A stretch of 64,000 nt of DNA. It comes from Schistocerca nitens. Its lineage: Eukaryota; Arthropoda; Insecta; Orthoptera; Acrididae. Location: NCBI RefSeq assembly GCF_023898315.1, contig NC_064622.1:174550178-174614177 (forward strand), read 5' to 3'. The notes under the pieces are model-generated. The model saw only the letters and a program-made list of their open reading frames with translations. It had not been told where the DNA came from and searched no databases. The position numbers and the translations under genes are program-made. Positions 29,810 through 40,660 of this stretch are shown here, in pieces (the first letter of the stretch is position 1; every line of letters begins with the position of its first letter).

Positions 29810-30230
29810 GGAAACAGCATATATAGATTTGTGCTTCGACTGAAAGCCAATTCGGCACCTCGCGACGCCGTACTGAGGAGAGATGGCGCCATGTGACGTG
29901 GGTGGTGTTCTTCCATCTCACTGGTCTACTTTCAAGCGCACGAGCAGAATAGCTGACATAATATATATTGCTCTGCTCGTCTGGAAAGATTCCTTAACGT
30001 GTCCTCTCCACACCATGACGTCAGAAACTCGGCATGTTCAACACTCAACGTTTAAATGCGCGGGTCTTGTGCCAACGACTCTACACCATGGCATTACGCG
30101 ACCTTCGAAAGCTCTATAGTAAGGAGCACAACGCCACGGGTGCCTTTTTCTTTCAGAGTAGCACCGTCACCATACGTCCCCAATTACTGCTGGATGTATC
30201 CCATACTGGTTTTACCCTCTACAGCTCCCT
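29810..30230. other. Unassigned interval
   Basis: No recognisable gene. The short frames at 29883-30256 have no domain. Confidence 0.4.
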
Positions 30231-30750
30231 CTTCTACCACTGAATCTATTCCCTGATGTCTTAATACATGTCCTATCATCCCGTCCCTTCTTCTTGTCAG
30301 TGTTTTGCATACCTTCCTCTCTTCACCGATTCTACAAAGAAGCTAATTTCCTATTTCATCAGTCCGTTTAGTTTTCAACATTCATCTGTAGCAAGACATC
30401 TCAAACGATTCGTTTCTCTCCCATTCCAGGGTTCCCATTGGTCATGATTGATTACCATACAATGCTGTGCTCCAAACGTACATATATGTCCTTCCATCAT
30501 GTCCTTCTTGTCAGTGTTTTCTGTACGTTCCTTTCTTCGCCGATTCTGCGGAGAACCTCATTCCTTATCAGTCCACCTAATTTTCAACATTCTCCTCTGG
30601 CACTACATCTCAAACAATTCGATTCTCTTCTGTTCCGATTTTCCCAAAGTCCATCTTTCATCACCATATGATGTTGCGCTCCAAAAATTTCTTCCTCAAA
30701 TTAAGGTCTATGCTTGATAACAATGGACTTCTGCTGACCAGGAGTGCCCC
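30231..30750 (-). pseudogene. RTE-like LINE C-terminal fragment with a ~214-bp tandem duplication
   Basis: In reverse orientation the text matches the 3' coding part of the RTE-like elements (compare 15900-16200). TTCTTGTCAGTGTTTT occurs at about 30291 and again at about 30505. The blocks CACCGATTCT/CGCCGATTCT, TTTTCAACATTC and CATCTCAAAC-ATTCG repeat in the same order. The two copies have diverged, so the duplication is old. No frame is open. Confidence 0.65.
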
Positions 30751-31850
30751 TTTCACCTGACGGAAAGAAATTAGTACATCATGTAGAGGTTTCCAATAAC
30801 GCCAAGATTTATTGTTCCAACAATGCATAACGAATACATGAAATAATTACATTTGAAGATCAGTATCACAAGAGGTTCAGAGATAACAGATAGCCACAGA
30901 CGCTGAAACACCCATTTTAGTACGTGTTGTAGCCTCCACGGGCGGCAATGCACGCGTTGGTCTGGGAATCCAGTCTAGCGTACAGATGGCGAATACTGTC
31001 CGGCGAAACGTTACGTCACGCCTGCTCGTCCTGTTCACATAGTTCTGTAAGAGTTGCTGGGTGACGAGTCGCACAAGTCACTTCTCGGTCCAGAATATCC
31101 TACACGTGCTCGACTGGAGATAAGTCTGGAGAACGCGCTCGCCAGGGAAGTTGCTCCACGTCTTGCAGGGCACGTTTATTTCACCGTCAATGATCCTGTT
31201 GGAAGAACACATCACCTTTCTGTTGCAATAGCGGCTAAAGAACGGGTCTGAAAACATTCTACACGTACCAAGCAGTGGTTAGCGTCCACTCCAGAAATAC
31301 CAGAGGCGTACGAGAGTTGTCACCCCAGACCATAGGGTCTGGGGTGGAACGATTGTGTATTGGACGAATGAACTCTACGAAACGGCACCCGCCAGGTCTA
31401 CGGCGTACGCGCAAACGACCATCACTTTCATACAGTCAGAATCTGCTTTCGTTTATGAAGACCTTGGCACGCCATTAGAAGCGATCTTCTGACGGCACCA
31501 GTGGAGCCGTGCACGTCGATGCTGTGGCGTGAGTGGAAGACGGGAGAAAGGCGTGCGTGTCGAAGTAGACGACAGAGGGATAGTACAACAAATAAAATCG
31601 CTCAAAAGAGGAAAGGCCGCTGCACCTGATGGGATACCAGTTCGATTTTACACAGAGTACGCGAAGGAACTTGTCCCCCTTCTTGCAGCGGTGTACCGTA
31701 GGTCTCTAGAAAAGCGTAGCGTTCCAAAAGATTGGAAAAGGGCACAGGTCATCCCCGTTTTCAAGAAGGGACGTCGAACAGATGTGCAGAACTATAGCCC
31801 TATATCTCTAACGTCGATCAGTTGTAGAATTTTGGAACACGTATTATGTT

Positions 31851-32845
31851 CGTGTATTTATTTATTTATTTTATTTATTTAGCGTATGGCTCATAACATC
31901 ACAGTAAAAATTACAGAAACTACACGATTTAAGAAAAATCACATATGTATTAACAGAGCAATAAATAACAGTTTGTATATAAGAACACCGACAATTGTAA
32001 ATTTACACTCACAGAAGAGCAATCACAAGCAGACGTCCAGCTTAGATAATAAATAGTCGATTGCCTCTTGGGTCGCCATTAGGAAATCCCGTGGGTCACC
32101 CTCGTATGCCCTTAGTGGGCATTCCTGAACGATGTGTTTGACCGTCTGTCTCTCAGCGCCACAGTCGCAAGCGGCCGAAGGAAGTTTACCCCATCTGTGT
32201 AAGGAGTCGGCGCATCTCCCACAGTTGGTTCTGATGCGATTAAGAGTTGACCAAACTTTGCGAGGGCAATCAAATCCTTTTGGTTTACTAAAGATGCATG
32301 GCATACTGTGGCAGTTTACTGCTGTTCTGCTCTCCCATTCCTCTTTCCATCGGTCATTTATTTTAAAGTTGCTTTGATGCAGAGCCTGTGCAGTCTTTAG
32401 TGGAGGATGCCTAGACCGGAGTCGGTTTCCTTGGATGTCGTGAGTATCTTCATGGATTTTTAATTGAGGGTTGGTCATGATTTTTTGAAATTCCTAAACC
32501 AGAGCGTGTTCACGGCGCAGGTTAGGAGGGGCTATGTTACTGAGAACGGGCAGCCACACTGTAAGAGTTGGCCTGATTGTGCCTGATATAATACGCATTG
32601 TTGCATTAAGTTGGCTATCTACCATGTGTGTGTGTTTGCTGTTGAGCCACACTGGGGCACAGTATTCTGCCACTGGATACACCAAGCCAAGTGCGGATGT
32701 TCTTAAGGTAGATGCTGTGGAGCCCCAAGTAGTGCCACAGAGCTTCTGCAATATGTTGTTGCGTGTTTTAAGTTTCGCTGCAGTTTTCGTCAGGTTTTCT
32801 TTGAATGTTAGTGTCCTATCTAGGGTAACCCCAAGGTTAATAACT
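31851..32845 (-). mobile_element. Jockey-like LINE 3' fragment nested in the LINE
   Basis: The minus strand ends in an AAATAAATAAATA-type tail (TATTTATTTATTT at 31855-31880 on the plus strand). Its coding remnant covers the region after the reverse transcriptase. Boundaries are set by the break in the surrounding RT (after EHVLCS, before LLETRN). I could not find a clean duplicate. Confidence 0.75.
32023..32845 (-). pseudogene. Jockey-like LINE C-terminal domain with zinc knuckle
   Basis: Reads INLGVTLDRTLTFKENLTKT, then LVYPVAEYCAPVWLNSKHTH, QLNATMRIISGTIRPTLTVW and LPVLSNIAPPNLRREHALV, a break near 32490, then NRIRTNCGRCADSLHRWGKL. A Cys-His knuckle CDCGAERQTVKHIVQECPL follows, and it ends YLLSKLDVCL near 32023. 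The order is that of Jockey-clade proteins. The RT catalytic core is outside this truncated copy. Confidence 0.82.
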
Positions 32846-33295
32846 TTACTGGAGACTAGAAATCTACTCTGTAGGAATCAGCATGAGTTTCGAAAAAGAC
32901 GAAAGTGTGAAACCCAGCTCGCGCTATTCGTCCACGAGACTCAGAGGGCCATAGACACGAGTGGGAACTCCGTGTTTCTTCACTTCCGCAAGGCGTTTCA
33001 TACACTTCCCCACAGACTTTTAATGAACAAAGTAAGAGCATATTGACTATCAGACCAATTGTGTGATTCGATTGAAGAGTTCCTAGATAACAGAACGCAG
33101 CATGTCATTCTCAATGGAGAGATGTCTTCCGAAGAAAGAGTGATTTCAGGTGTGCCGCAGGGGAGTGTCGTAGGACCGTTGGTATTCACAATATTTACAA
33201 ATGACCTTGTGGATAACATCGGAAGTTCACTGAGGCTTTTTGCGGATGACGCTGTAGTATATCGAGAGGTTGTAACAATGGAAAATTGTACTGAA

Positions 33296-33496
33296 TTGCC
33301 GGCCGCAGTGGCCGTGCGGTTCTAGCCGCTCCAGTCCGGAGCCGCGCTGCTGCTACGGTCGCAGGTTCGAATCCTGCCTCGGGCATGGGTGTGTGTGTTG
33401 TACTTAGGTTAGTTAGGTTTAAGTAGTTCTAAGTTCTAGGGGACTGATAACCACAGCAGTTGAGTCCCATAGTGCTCAGAGCCATTTGAACCATTT
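33296..33496 (+). mobile_element. SINE A in the LINE reverse transcriptase
   Basis: Complete copy with the exact 10-bp duplicate TTGTACTGAA at 33286-33295 and 33497-33506. Removing it restores the RT frame (MENCTE to MQDDLQRVD). Confidence 0.93.
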
Positions 33497-34658
33497 TTGT
33501 ACTGAAATGCAGGATGATCTGCAACGAGTTGACGCATGGTGCAGGGAATGGAAATTGAATCTCAATGTAGACAAGTGTAATGTGCTGTGAATAGATAGAA
33601 AGAAAGATCCTTTATCATTTAGCTACAATATAGCAGGTCAGCAACTGGAAGCAGTTAATTCCATAAATTATCTGGGAGTAGGCATTAGGAGTGATTTAAA
33701 ATGGAATGACAATATAAAATTCATCGTCGGTAAAGCAGATGCCAGACTGAGATTCATTGGAACAATCGTAAGGAAATGCAATCCGAAAACAAAGGAAGTA
33801 GGTTACAGTACATTTGTTCGCCCACTGCTTGAATACTGCTCACTGGCCTGGGATCCGTACCAGATAGGGTTGATAGAAGAGACAGAGAAGATCCAACGGA
33901 GAGCAGCGCGCTTCGTTACAGGATCATTTAGTAATCGCGAAAGCGTTACGGAGATTATAGATAAACTCCAGTGGAAGACTCTGCAAGAGAGACGCTCAGT
34001 ACCTCTGTACGGACTTTTGTTGAAGTTTCGAGACCATACCTTCACCGAAGAGTCAAGCAATCCCTCACGTATATCTCGCGAAGAGACCATGAGGATAAAA
34101 TCAGAGAGATTAGAGCCCACAAAGAGGCATACCGACAGTCTTTCTTTCCGCGAACAATACGAGACTGGAATAGAAGGGAGAACCGATAAAGGTACTCAAG
34201 GTACCCTCAGCCACACACCGTCGGGTGGCTTGCGGCGTATGGATGTAGATGTAGATGTAGATGTACCTCTAGTCCCACTGCTGATAACCATTTCGCAACA
34301 GTTCGCGTTGAGAGGTTTCGGCTCACAAGCCCCCTTACGTGTGCTATACTAACTGTACGATCTGTCACAACTTACCTTACAACACGAACATTTCGACGCT
34401 CATCTGTGCTGCGTGGACGTCTACGAGTGTGAGAATGTTCATGTGACCACTGATATCACCATCCTTGCACAACCGACCAGCACGTCCAACTTGTCCGGCA
34501 GTTCTCCGAAAGAACCATCCCGCCTATCGGAAGGCCACAATTTGGCCCCTTTCAGGCTCGCCAAACAGGCTGCAGGAAGCACGAGTGTGTCTCAGTGGTA
34601 TGGTTGGCCGGTTGCTTGACACGTTTGCACTGCTGAGGCTTCTGACTGTGATTATTCC

Positions 34659-34859
34659 GCCGGCCGCGGTGGTCTAGCGGTTCTAGGCGCTCAGTCCGGA
34701 CCCGCGCGGCTGCTACGGTCGCAGGTTCGAATCCTGCCGCGGGCATGGATGTGTGTGATGTCCTTAGGTTAGTTAGGTTTAAGTAGTTCTAAGTTCTAGG
34801 GGACTGATGACCACAGATGTTAAGTCCCATAGTGCTCAGAGCCATTTGAACCATTTTTT
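34659..34859 (+). mobile_element. SINE A
   Basis: Complete copy from GCCGGCCGCGGTGGTC to the CATTTGAACCATTTTTTT tail, with the exact 12-bp duplicate TGTGATTATTCC at 34647-34658 and 34860-34871. It lies just beyond the N-terminal side of the Tc1-like element. Confidence 0.93.
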
Positions 34860-35089
34860 TGTGATTATTCCCTTTTAAAGTGTAGGCACAGGGGGCTCTC
34901 TGGTAGCTATGACAGTTCGCTGTCTGTTGGAGGACGACGCTGAAACAATTATCAGTACATCTATGATCCCCCAGATTGCATATGCCGTCATCGAATCAAA
35001 ATCGACATCGTCGACCCAAGTGCACTTTTTTACCGGCAGTATATATTCCCTTGCTTCCGTCATGGGTTTTTGCTTCCAATATATCAGAA

Positions 35090-35400
35090 TTTCTTATGTT
35101 CGTCTTCTTCGTGGCCGCCAATTGTGATAAGTTCCTAGGTATTTTAATTTCTGGTACTTCTCATAACTTTCGTCTCATTCCGGTTTACTCTCAATCCATA
35201 ACCAGTACCTATTAGACTGTTCATTCCATTCGACAGATCCCGTACTTCGCTTTCACTGAGGATAGTAACGGCATCAGAGAATCTTATCACTGTTATCCTT
35301 TTACCGCGAATTTTAATCCCTGTTTTGAACCTTTCTTTTATTTCCTACATTACTGCCTTGGCGTCCTATCGTTTCCATTTCTGTAGAAAAAACGTACATT
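35090..35400 (-). pseudogene. RTE-like LINE reverse transcriptase fragment
   Basis: In reverse orientation this matches the segment around the FADD box of RTE-like LINEs. The plus-strand text GATAGTAACGGCATCAGAGA corresponds to the stretch at 16480-16510 in the better copy, and AGTACCTATTAGACTGTTCA to its flank. No frame is open. The left boundary is vague. Confidence 0.55.
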
Positions 35401-35877
35401 TGCCATTTAAAGAAACCTAACCTGTCTAAATCTATGATATTAGACGCCAAAATCGCCTGATGTGAAATAGTTTATTTCGTGAAGTGTTTCGCAAATTTGG
35501 CAAACCAGTTTGGAGCTGTATCATTTTAATTGGAGAATGTTTTTGTTAAGTCGACGAGACTAATGTGTAATTATATTTCTGGGAGATCTGAGAATCTGAG
35601 GATGATAGCTAGTTACAATCTAAACTGTCCATGAAATAAAATTTTTCATATCAAGCGATCTTGGCTTCTAATATTATAAATTACAACATTAGATCAGCCC
35701 AATAACATGTGTAAATTCTACTGAAAGTCATGTTCGTTTACATTTATGGATTGTACATTCCTGCCGACTGTGTGAGCGCCTGACATAGGTGCATCCGTAG
35801 CCTATTGCATGCATCACATCTTGTTTCGTTTCGGAAATATATGAGATGGTGAGATGACACACACACACACACATATA
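35401..35877. other. Unassigned AT-rich interval
   Basis: No recognisable feature except a short CA run (about 35857-35873) next to the TA target of the following transposon. Confidence 0.45.
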
Positions 35878-37736
35878 CAGGGTGTCCCATTGATCGTGAC
35901 CGGGACAAATATCTCACGCAATAAGCGTCAAACGAAAAAAACTACAAAGAACGAAACTCGTCTAGCTTGAAGGGGGAAACCAGATGGCGCTAGGGCTGGC
36001 CCGCTAGATGGCGCTGCCATAGGTCAAACGGATATCAACTGCGTTTCTTTTTAAATAGTAACCCCCATTTTTTACTACATATTCGTGTAGTACGTAAAGA
36101 AATATGAATGTTTTAGTTGGACCACTTTTTTCGCTTTGTGATAAATGGCGCTGTAATAGTCACAAACATATGGCTCACAATTCTAGACGAACACTTGGTA
36201 ACATGCAGGTTTTTTAAATTAAAATACAGAACGTAGGTAAGTTTGAACATTTTATTTCGGTTGTTCCAATGTGATACATGTACCTTTGTGAACTTATCAT
36301 TTCTGAGAACGCATGCTGTTACAGCGTGATTAACTGTGAATACCACATTAATGCAATAAATGCTCAAAATGATTTCCGTCAACCTCAGTGCATTTGGCAA
36401 TATGTGTAACGACATTCCTCTCAACAGCGAGTAGTTCGCCTTCCGTAATGTTCGCACATGCATTGACAATGCGCTGACGCATGTTGTCAGGCGTTGTCGG
36501 TGGATCACGATAGCAAATATCCTTCAACTTTCCCCACAGAAAGAAATCCTGGGACGTCAGATCCAGTGAACGTGCGGGCCATGGTATGGTGCTTCGACGA
36601 CCAACCCACCTGTCATTAAATATGCTATTCAATACCACTTCAACCGCACGTGAGCTATGCGCCGGACATCCATCATGTTGGAAGTAGGTCGCCATTCTGT
36701 CATGCAGTGAAACATCTTGTAGTAACATCGGTGGAACATTACATAGGAAATCAGCATACATTGCACCATTTAGACTGCCACCGATAAAATGGGGGCCAAT
36801 TATCCTTCCTTCCATAACGCCGCACATACACCCGCCAAGGTCGCTGATGTTCCACTTGTCGCAGCCATCGTGGGTTTTCCGTTACCCAGTAGTGCATATT
36901 ATGCCGGTTTACGTTACCGCTGTTCGTGAATGCCGCTTCGTCGCTAAATAGAACGCGTGCAAAGAATCTGTCATCGTCCCGTAATTTCTCTTGTGCCCAG
37001 TGGCAGAACTGTACACGACGTTCAAAGTCGTCGCCATGCAATTCCTGGTCCAAAGAAATATGGTACGGGTGCAATCGATTCTGATGTAGCGTTCTCAACA
37101 CCGACGTTTCTGAGATTCCCGATTCTCGTGTCTGCGGATTAGCCGCGACAGCAGCTAAAACACCTACTTGGGCATCATCATTTGTTGCAGGTCGTGGTTG
37201 AACTCTTCCTGTTTCCTTAAATAACGTAATTATCCGGCGAACGGTCCGGACACTTGGATGATGTCGTCCAGGATACCGAGCAGCATACATAGCACACGCC
37301 CGTTAGGCATTATGATCACAATAGCCATACATCAACACGATATCGACCTTTGCCGCAATTGGTAAACGGTCCATTTTAACACGGGTAGTGTATCACGAAG
37401 CAAATACCGTCCGCACTGTCGGAATGTTACGTGATACAACGTACTTATACTTTTGTGACTATTACAGCACCATCTATCACAAAGCGATAAATGTGGTCCA
37501 ACTAAAACATTCATATTTCTTTACGTACTACACGAACATGTAATAAAAAATGGGGGTTCCTATTTTTAAAAAACGCAGTTGATATCCGTTTGACCTATGG
37601 CAGCGCCATCTAGAGGGTCAACCATAGTGCCATCTGGTTTCCCCCTTCAAGCTAGACGAGTTTCGTTCTTAGTAGTTTTTCCGTTTCATGGTTATTTCGT
37701 GAGATGTTTGGCCCGGTCACTGTCAATGGACCACTC
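35878..37736 (-). mobile_element. DD41D (rosa-like) mariner element 1 with ~290-bp inverted repeats
   Basis: The left end CAGGGTGTCCCATTGATCG at 35878 is mirrored at the right end (about 37736). The arms stay alignable for ~290 bp (35878-36172 with 37452-37736), unusually long for mariners. TA dinucleotides flank it. It holds one frameshifted transposase gene. The right end touches the TATATA from which the next element starts. Confidence 0.85.
36348..37374 (-). pseudogene. DD41D mariner transposase, one frameshift and one stop
   Basis: ATG at 37374-37372 (MDRLPIAAKVDIVLMYGYCD), a stop soon after, then YPGRHHPSVRTVRRIITLFK (DNA-binding region). First catalytic Asp is in VLFSDEAAF; after a frameshift near 36820 come the second (YFQHDGCPAH) and third (SQDFFLWGKLK). 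The second and third are 41 residues apart, the DD41D class named after rosa. The protein would be ~340 residues. Confidence 0.85.
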
Positions 37737-37742
37737 TATATA

Positions 37743-39324
37743 CAGGATGTTACAAAAAGGTACGGCCAAACTTTCAGGAAACATTCTTCACACAAACAAA
37801 GAAAGAAAATATGTTATGTGGACATGTGTCCGGAAACGCTTACTTTCCATGTTAGAGCTCATTTTATTACTTCTCTTCAAATCACATTAATCATGGAATG
37901 GAAACACACAACAACAGAACGTACCAGCGTGACTTCAAACACTTTGTTACAGGAAATGTTCAAAATGTCCTCCGTTAGCGAGGATACATGCATCCATCCT
38001 CCGTCACATGGAATCCCTGATGCGCTGATGCACCCCTGGAGAATGGCGTATTGTATCACAGCCGTCCACAATAGGAGCACGAAGAGTCTCTACATTTGGT
38101 ACCGGGGTTGCGTAGACAAGAGCTTTCAAATGCCCCCATAAATGAAAGTCAAGAGGGCTGAGGTCAGGAGAGCGTGGAGGCCATGGAATTGGTCCGCCTC
38201 TACCATTCCATCGGTCACCGAATCTAATGTTGAGAAGCGTACGAACATTTCGACTGAAATCTGCAGGAGCTCCATCGTGCATGAATCACATGTTGTGTCG
38301 TACTTTTAAAGGCACATGTTCTAGCAGCACAGGTAGAGTATCCCGTATGAAATCATGATAACGTGCTCCATTCAGCGTACGTGGAAGAACATGGGGCACC
38401 TCAAGACATCACCAACAATGCCTGCCCAAACGTTCACAGAAAACCAGTGTTGATGACGTGATTGCACAATTGCGTGCGGAATCTCGTCAGCCCACACATG
38501 TTGATTGTGAAAATTTGCAATTTGATCACGTTGGAATGAAGCCTCATCCGTAAAGAGGACATTTGCACTGAAATGAAGATTGACACATTGTTGGATGAAC
38601 CATTCGCAGAAGTGTACCCGTGGAGGCCAATCAGCTGCTGATAGTTCATGCACACGCTGTACGTGGTACGGAAACAACTGGTTCTCCCGTAGCACTCTCC
38701 ATACAGTGACGTGGTCAACGTTGCCTAGTACAGCAGCAACTTCTCTGACGCTGACATTAGGGTTACCGTCAACTGCACGAAGAATTGCCTCGTCCATTGC
38801 AGGTGTCCTCGTCGTTCTAGGTCTTCCCCAGTCGCGAGTCATAGGCTGGAATGTTCCGTGCTCCCTAAGACGCCGATCAATTGCTTCGAACGTCTTCCTG
38901 TCGGGACACCTTCGTTCTGGAAATCTGTCTCGATACAAACGTACCGCGCCACGGCTATTGCCCCGTGCTAATTCATACATCAAATGGGCATCTGCCAACT
39001 CCGTATTTGTAAACATTGCACTGACTGCAAAACCACGTTCGTGATGAACACTAACCTGTTGATGCTACGTACTGATGTGCTTGATGCTAGTACTGTAGAG
39101 CAATGAGTCGCATGTCACCACAAGCACCGAAGTCAACATTACCTTGCTTCAATTGGGCCAACTGGTGGTGAATCGAGGAAGTACAGTACATACTGACGAA
39201 ACTAAAATGAGCTCTAACATGGAAATTAAGCGTTTCCGGTCACATGTCCACATAACATCGTTACTTTATTTGTGTGTGAGGAATGTTTCGTGAAAGTTTG
39301 GCCGTACCTTTTTGTAACACCCTG
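37743..39324 (-). mobile_element. DD41D mariner element 2
   Basis: CAGGATGTTACAAAAAGGTA at 37743 is mirrored by TACCTTTTTGTAACACCCTG ending at 39324. TA lies on both sides (37741-37742, 39325-39326). Inverted repeats extend for ~120 bp (to about 37865 and from 39206). Very similar to the element at 51744-53298. It inserted in the TATATA directly at the end of the previous element. Confidence 0.92.
38004..39016 (-). pseudogene. DD41D mariner transposase with DUF4817-like N-terminus, frameshifted
   Basis: ATG at 39016 opens MFTNTELADAHLMYELARGN and a DUF4817-like helix-turn-helix (VRLYRDRFPERRCPDRKTFE). The first Asp is in NVLFTDEASFQRD. A 1-bp loss near 38398 shifts the frame. The rest reads on in the 38282-38004 frame with MHDGAPADFSRNVR and SPDLSPLDFHLWG, 41 residues between the Asps. 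A stop replaces the Trp before the second Asp (near 38285). Only these two lesions were noticed. Confidence 0.88.
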
Positions 39325-39479
39325 TATATGAGAGAGAAATGTTCACAGGAGTACTCGCTCTCTTTTCTACCCTGGGGAAGTCCACTTTTACCCGACGGTA
39401 GAATCAAGAGACAACACGTCGAGTTCAGAGATATCGTGGAATGGCCCGCGTCTTTAAAGCGAGTGTACAGAGCTTATTA

Positions 39480-39714
39480 CTGATCTCTAGACTGCTGGAA
39501 CAATGGAGCACTGCACGCCTGTAAAACTTCCGCGTGAGCGTCCAGTGGTGACCAGCTGAGCGCCCATGTAACGCGCGACTCAGTGGCTCCCCTCCCCTCG
39601 CGCTCCAGCAGCGGGCGCCCGCGGGTTTCCCGGTGCCGGAACAGCGTTCCACTGGCTGGCCCGGGCTCGGTGTCCGCGGCGATCCCCGTGAGAACGGCTG
39701 CCAAATCCGCCACT

Positions 39715-39745
<31 letters not shown>

Positions 39746-39910
39746 TGAATATGCATGCACAGGCGGCGGCCGACCCGCCCCACACCGCGCCGCCCCACGC
39801 GGATCTGCGCCGGATTCGCCCGCCCTTATCGAATAATAACGCTGCAAAAATCGCGCGGGGTCGACCGGACGACTGGGCGCTGTTTGCCGCCCGCTAAGAC
39901 AGCCGCTGTC
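39480..39910. promoter_or_regulatory. CpG-rich block 3 with a (GCC)n tract
   Basis: Sharp rise in CpG density, a (GCC)n run at about 39716-39741 and, directly after it, CCACCATGA with the ATG at 39745. From that ATG a 50-codon frame runs to 39897 but shows no domain; upstream the frame stays open to 39583. On the other strand the frames at 39425-40048 also stay open. It could be a CpG-island promoter or first exon of a host gene outside the repeats, or merely GC-rich DNA. No TATA box or splice evidence. Confidence 0.4.
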
Positions 39911-39939
39911 CAAGCCGCCGCTCGGAATAATTAAAAAAA

Positions 39940-40010
39940 TGAGAGCGAGAGGGAGAGAGAGAGAGGGAGAGAGAGAGAGAGAGAGAGGGAGGGAGAGGGA
40001 GAGAGAGCAG
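39940..40010. repeat. (GA)n microsatellite
   Basis: GAGAGA-rich tract with interspersed GGGAGA units between about 39940 and 40008, immediately after the CpG-rich block. Confidence 0.9.
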
Positions 40011-40119
40011 CATCCGCTCTGCCAGATGACGTCCAATACTTCCGTCAATATCGGAAGCCGCCTCCCTCTTCTTGATTAAATGCGCCAGGAGAAGTCCTTA
40101 AATTTGAGGTACTCACAGT

Positions 40120-40262
40120 ACATCTCCTCCTTCCCCTCCTCTCTGTCTCCTCGACCCCCTCTGTGTGTCAATGCGCTCCACTCCCACTCTCTGTCCATCT
40201 CCTCCTGCATCTATCTATGTCCTCCAGCCACTCTATCTCCAATCTGCTCCTCCCTCCCTCTC
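40120..40262. repeat. Pyrimidine-rich minisatellite, left part
   Basis: Imperfect CTCTGTCCATCTCCTCC-like units. The tract continues at 43385 on the other side of the Tc1-like element, which therefore inserted into it. Confidence 0.8.
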
Positions 40263-40314
40263 TACACTGTGAGATCAAAAGTATCCGGACACCCCCAAAA
40301 ACATACGTTTTTCA

Positions 40315-40315
<1 letters not shown>

Positions 40316-40345
<30 letters not shown>

Positions 40346-40531
40346 GTGAAATCTTATGGGACTTAACTGCTAAGGTCATCAGTAACTAAGCTTACACACT
40401 ACTTAACCTAAATTATACTAAGGACAAACACACACACCCATGCCCGAAGGAGGACTCGAACCTCCGCCGGGACCAGCCGCACAGTCCATGACTGAAGCGC
40501 CCTAGACGGCTCGGCTAATCCTGCGCGTCAT
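40316..40531 (-). mobile_element. SINE B in the Tc1-like leader
   Basis: Reversed copy: TG-rich tail, AATCTTATGGGACTTAACTG body, B box GAGGACTCGAACCTCC and CCGAGCCGTCTAGGGCGC-type head. Duplicate GTTTTTCAT at 40307-40315 and 40532-40540. The (TG)n stretch at 40315-40348 is the SINE's own tail expanded. Confidence 0.85.
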
Positions 40532-40660
40532 GTTTTTCATATTAGGTCCATTGTGCTGTCACCAACTGCCAGGTACTCCATATCAGCAACCTCAGTTGTC
40601 ATCGTGAGAGAGCAGAATGGAGCGGTCCGCGGCACTCACGCACTTTGAACCTGGTCAGGT

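Larger units (their letters stand above)
31560..34190 (+). pseudogene. LINE reverse transcriptase, interrupted
   Basis: N-terminal finger: IVQQIKSLKRGKAAAPDGIP, then WKRAQVIPVFKKGRRTDVQN and ISCRILEHVLCS. After the first insertion: LLETRNLLCRNQHEFRKRRK and motif A region VFLHFRKAFHTLPH. Here the usual D of motif A is H, so catalysis is lost. Motif B is SGVPQGSVVGPLVFTIFTND and motif C is LRLFADDAVVYRE. After the SINE: WCREWKLNLNVDKCNVL, a stop, then YLGVGIRSDLKWNDN and FVRPLLEYCSLAWDPYQIGL. A TGA also lies near 33044. Confidence 0.85.
31545..34265 (+). mobile_element. CR1/Jockey-like LINE with (GATGTA)n end, second copy, twice interrupted
   Basis: Same family as 24640-26272; the 3'UTR ends GATGTAGATGTAGATGTA at about 34243-34263. 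Its own parts are 31545-31850, about 32846-33295 and 33497-34265. A Jockey-like LINE (minus) and a SINE A (plus) interrupt it. It entered the coding region of the Tc1-like element. Confidence 0.85.
30930..34640 (-). pseudogene. Tc1-like transposase, interrupted and decayed
   Basis: The DNA-binding half reads RGQIVAFR, stop, AGWFFRRTAGQVGRAG. The catalytic half reads KVFINESRF, VFFQQDH and ALQDVEQLPWRARSPDLSPV followed by EHV. First catalytic position is Asn (NES) in place of Asp. There are many stops and a short deletion after the second Asp. From the ALQDV block to the glutamate, spacing equals that of the intact DD32E enzyme at 9954-10976. Confidence 0.7.
30790..34646 (-). mobile_element. 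Tc1-like element split by a LINE insertion
   Basis: The catalytic half lies at 30790-31545 and the DNA-binding half at about 34266-34646, both on the minus strand, with a plus-strand LINE between them. The two halves join at one codon position (after VGL, before RTPFSRLPLTPQH). It is related in sequence to the intact element at 9799-11220 but much older. Terminal repeats were not located. Confidence 0.75.

Noticed and set aside
30790-31560. A host gene suggested by short plus-strand frames (31054-31478)
   Set aside because: They are antisense to a decayed Tc1-like transposase.
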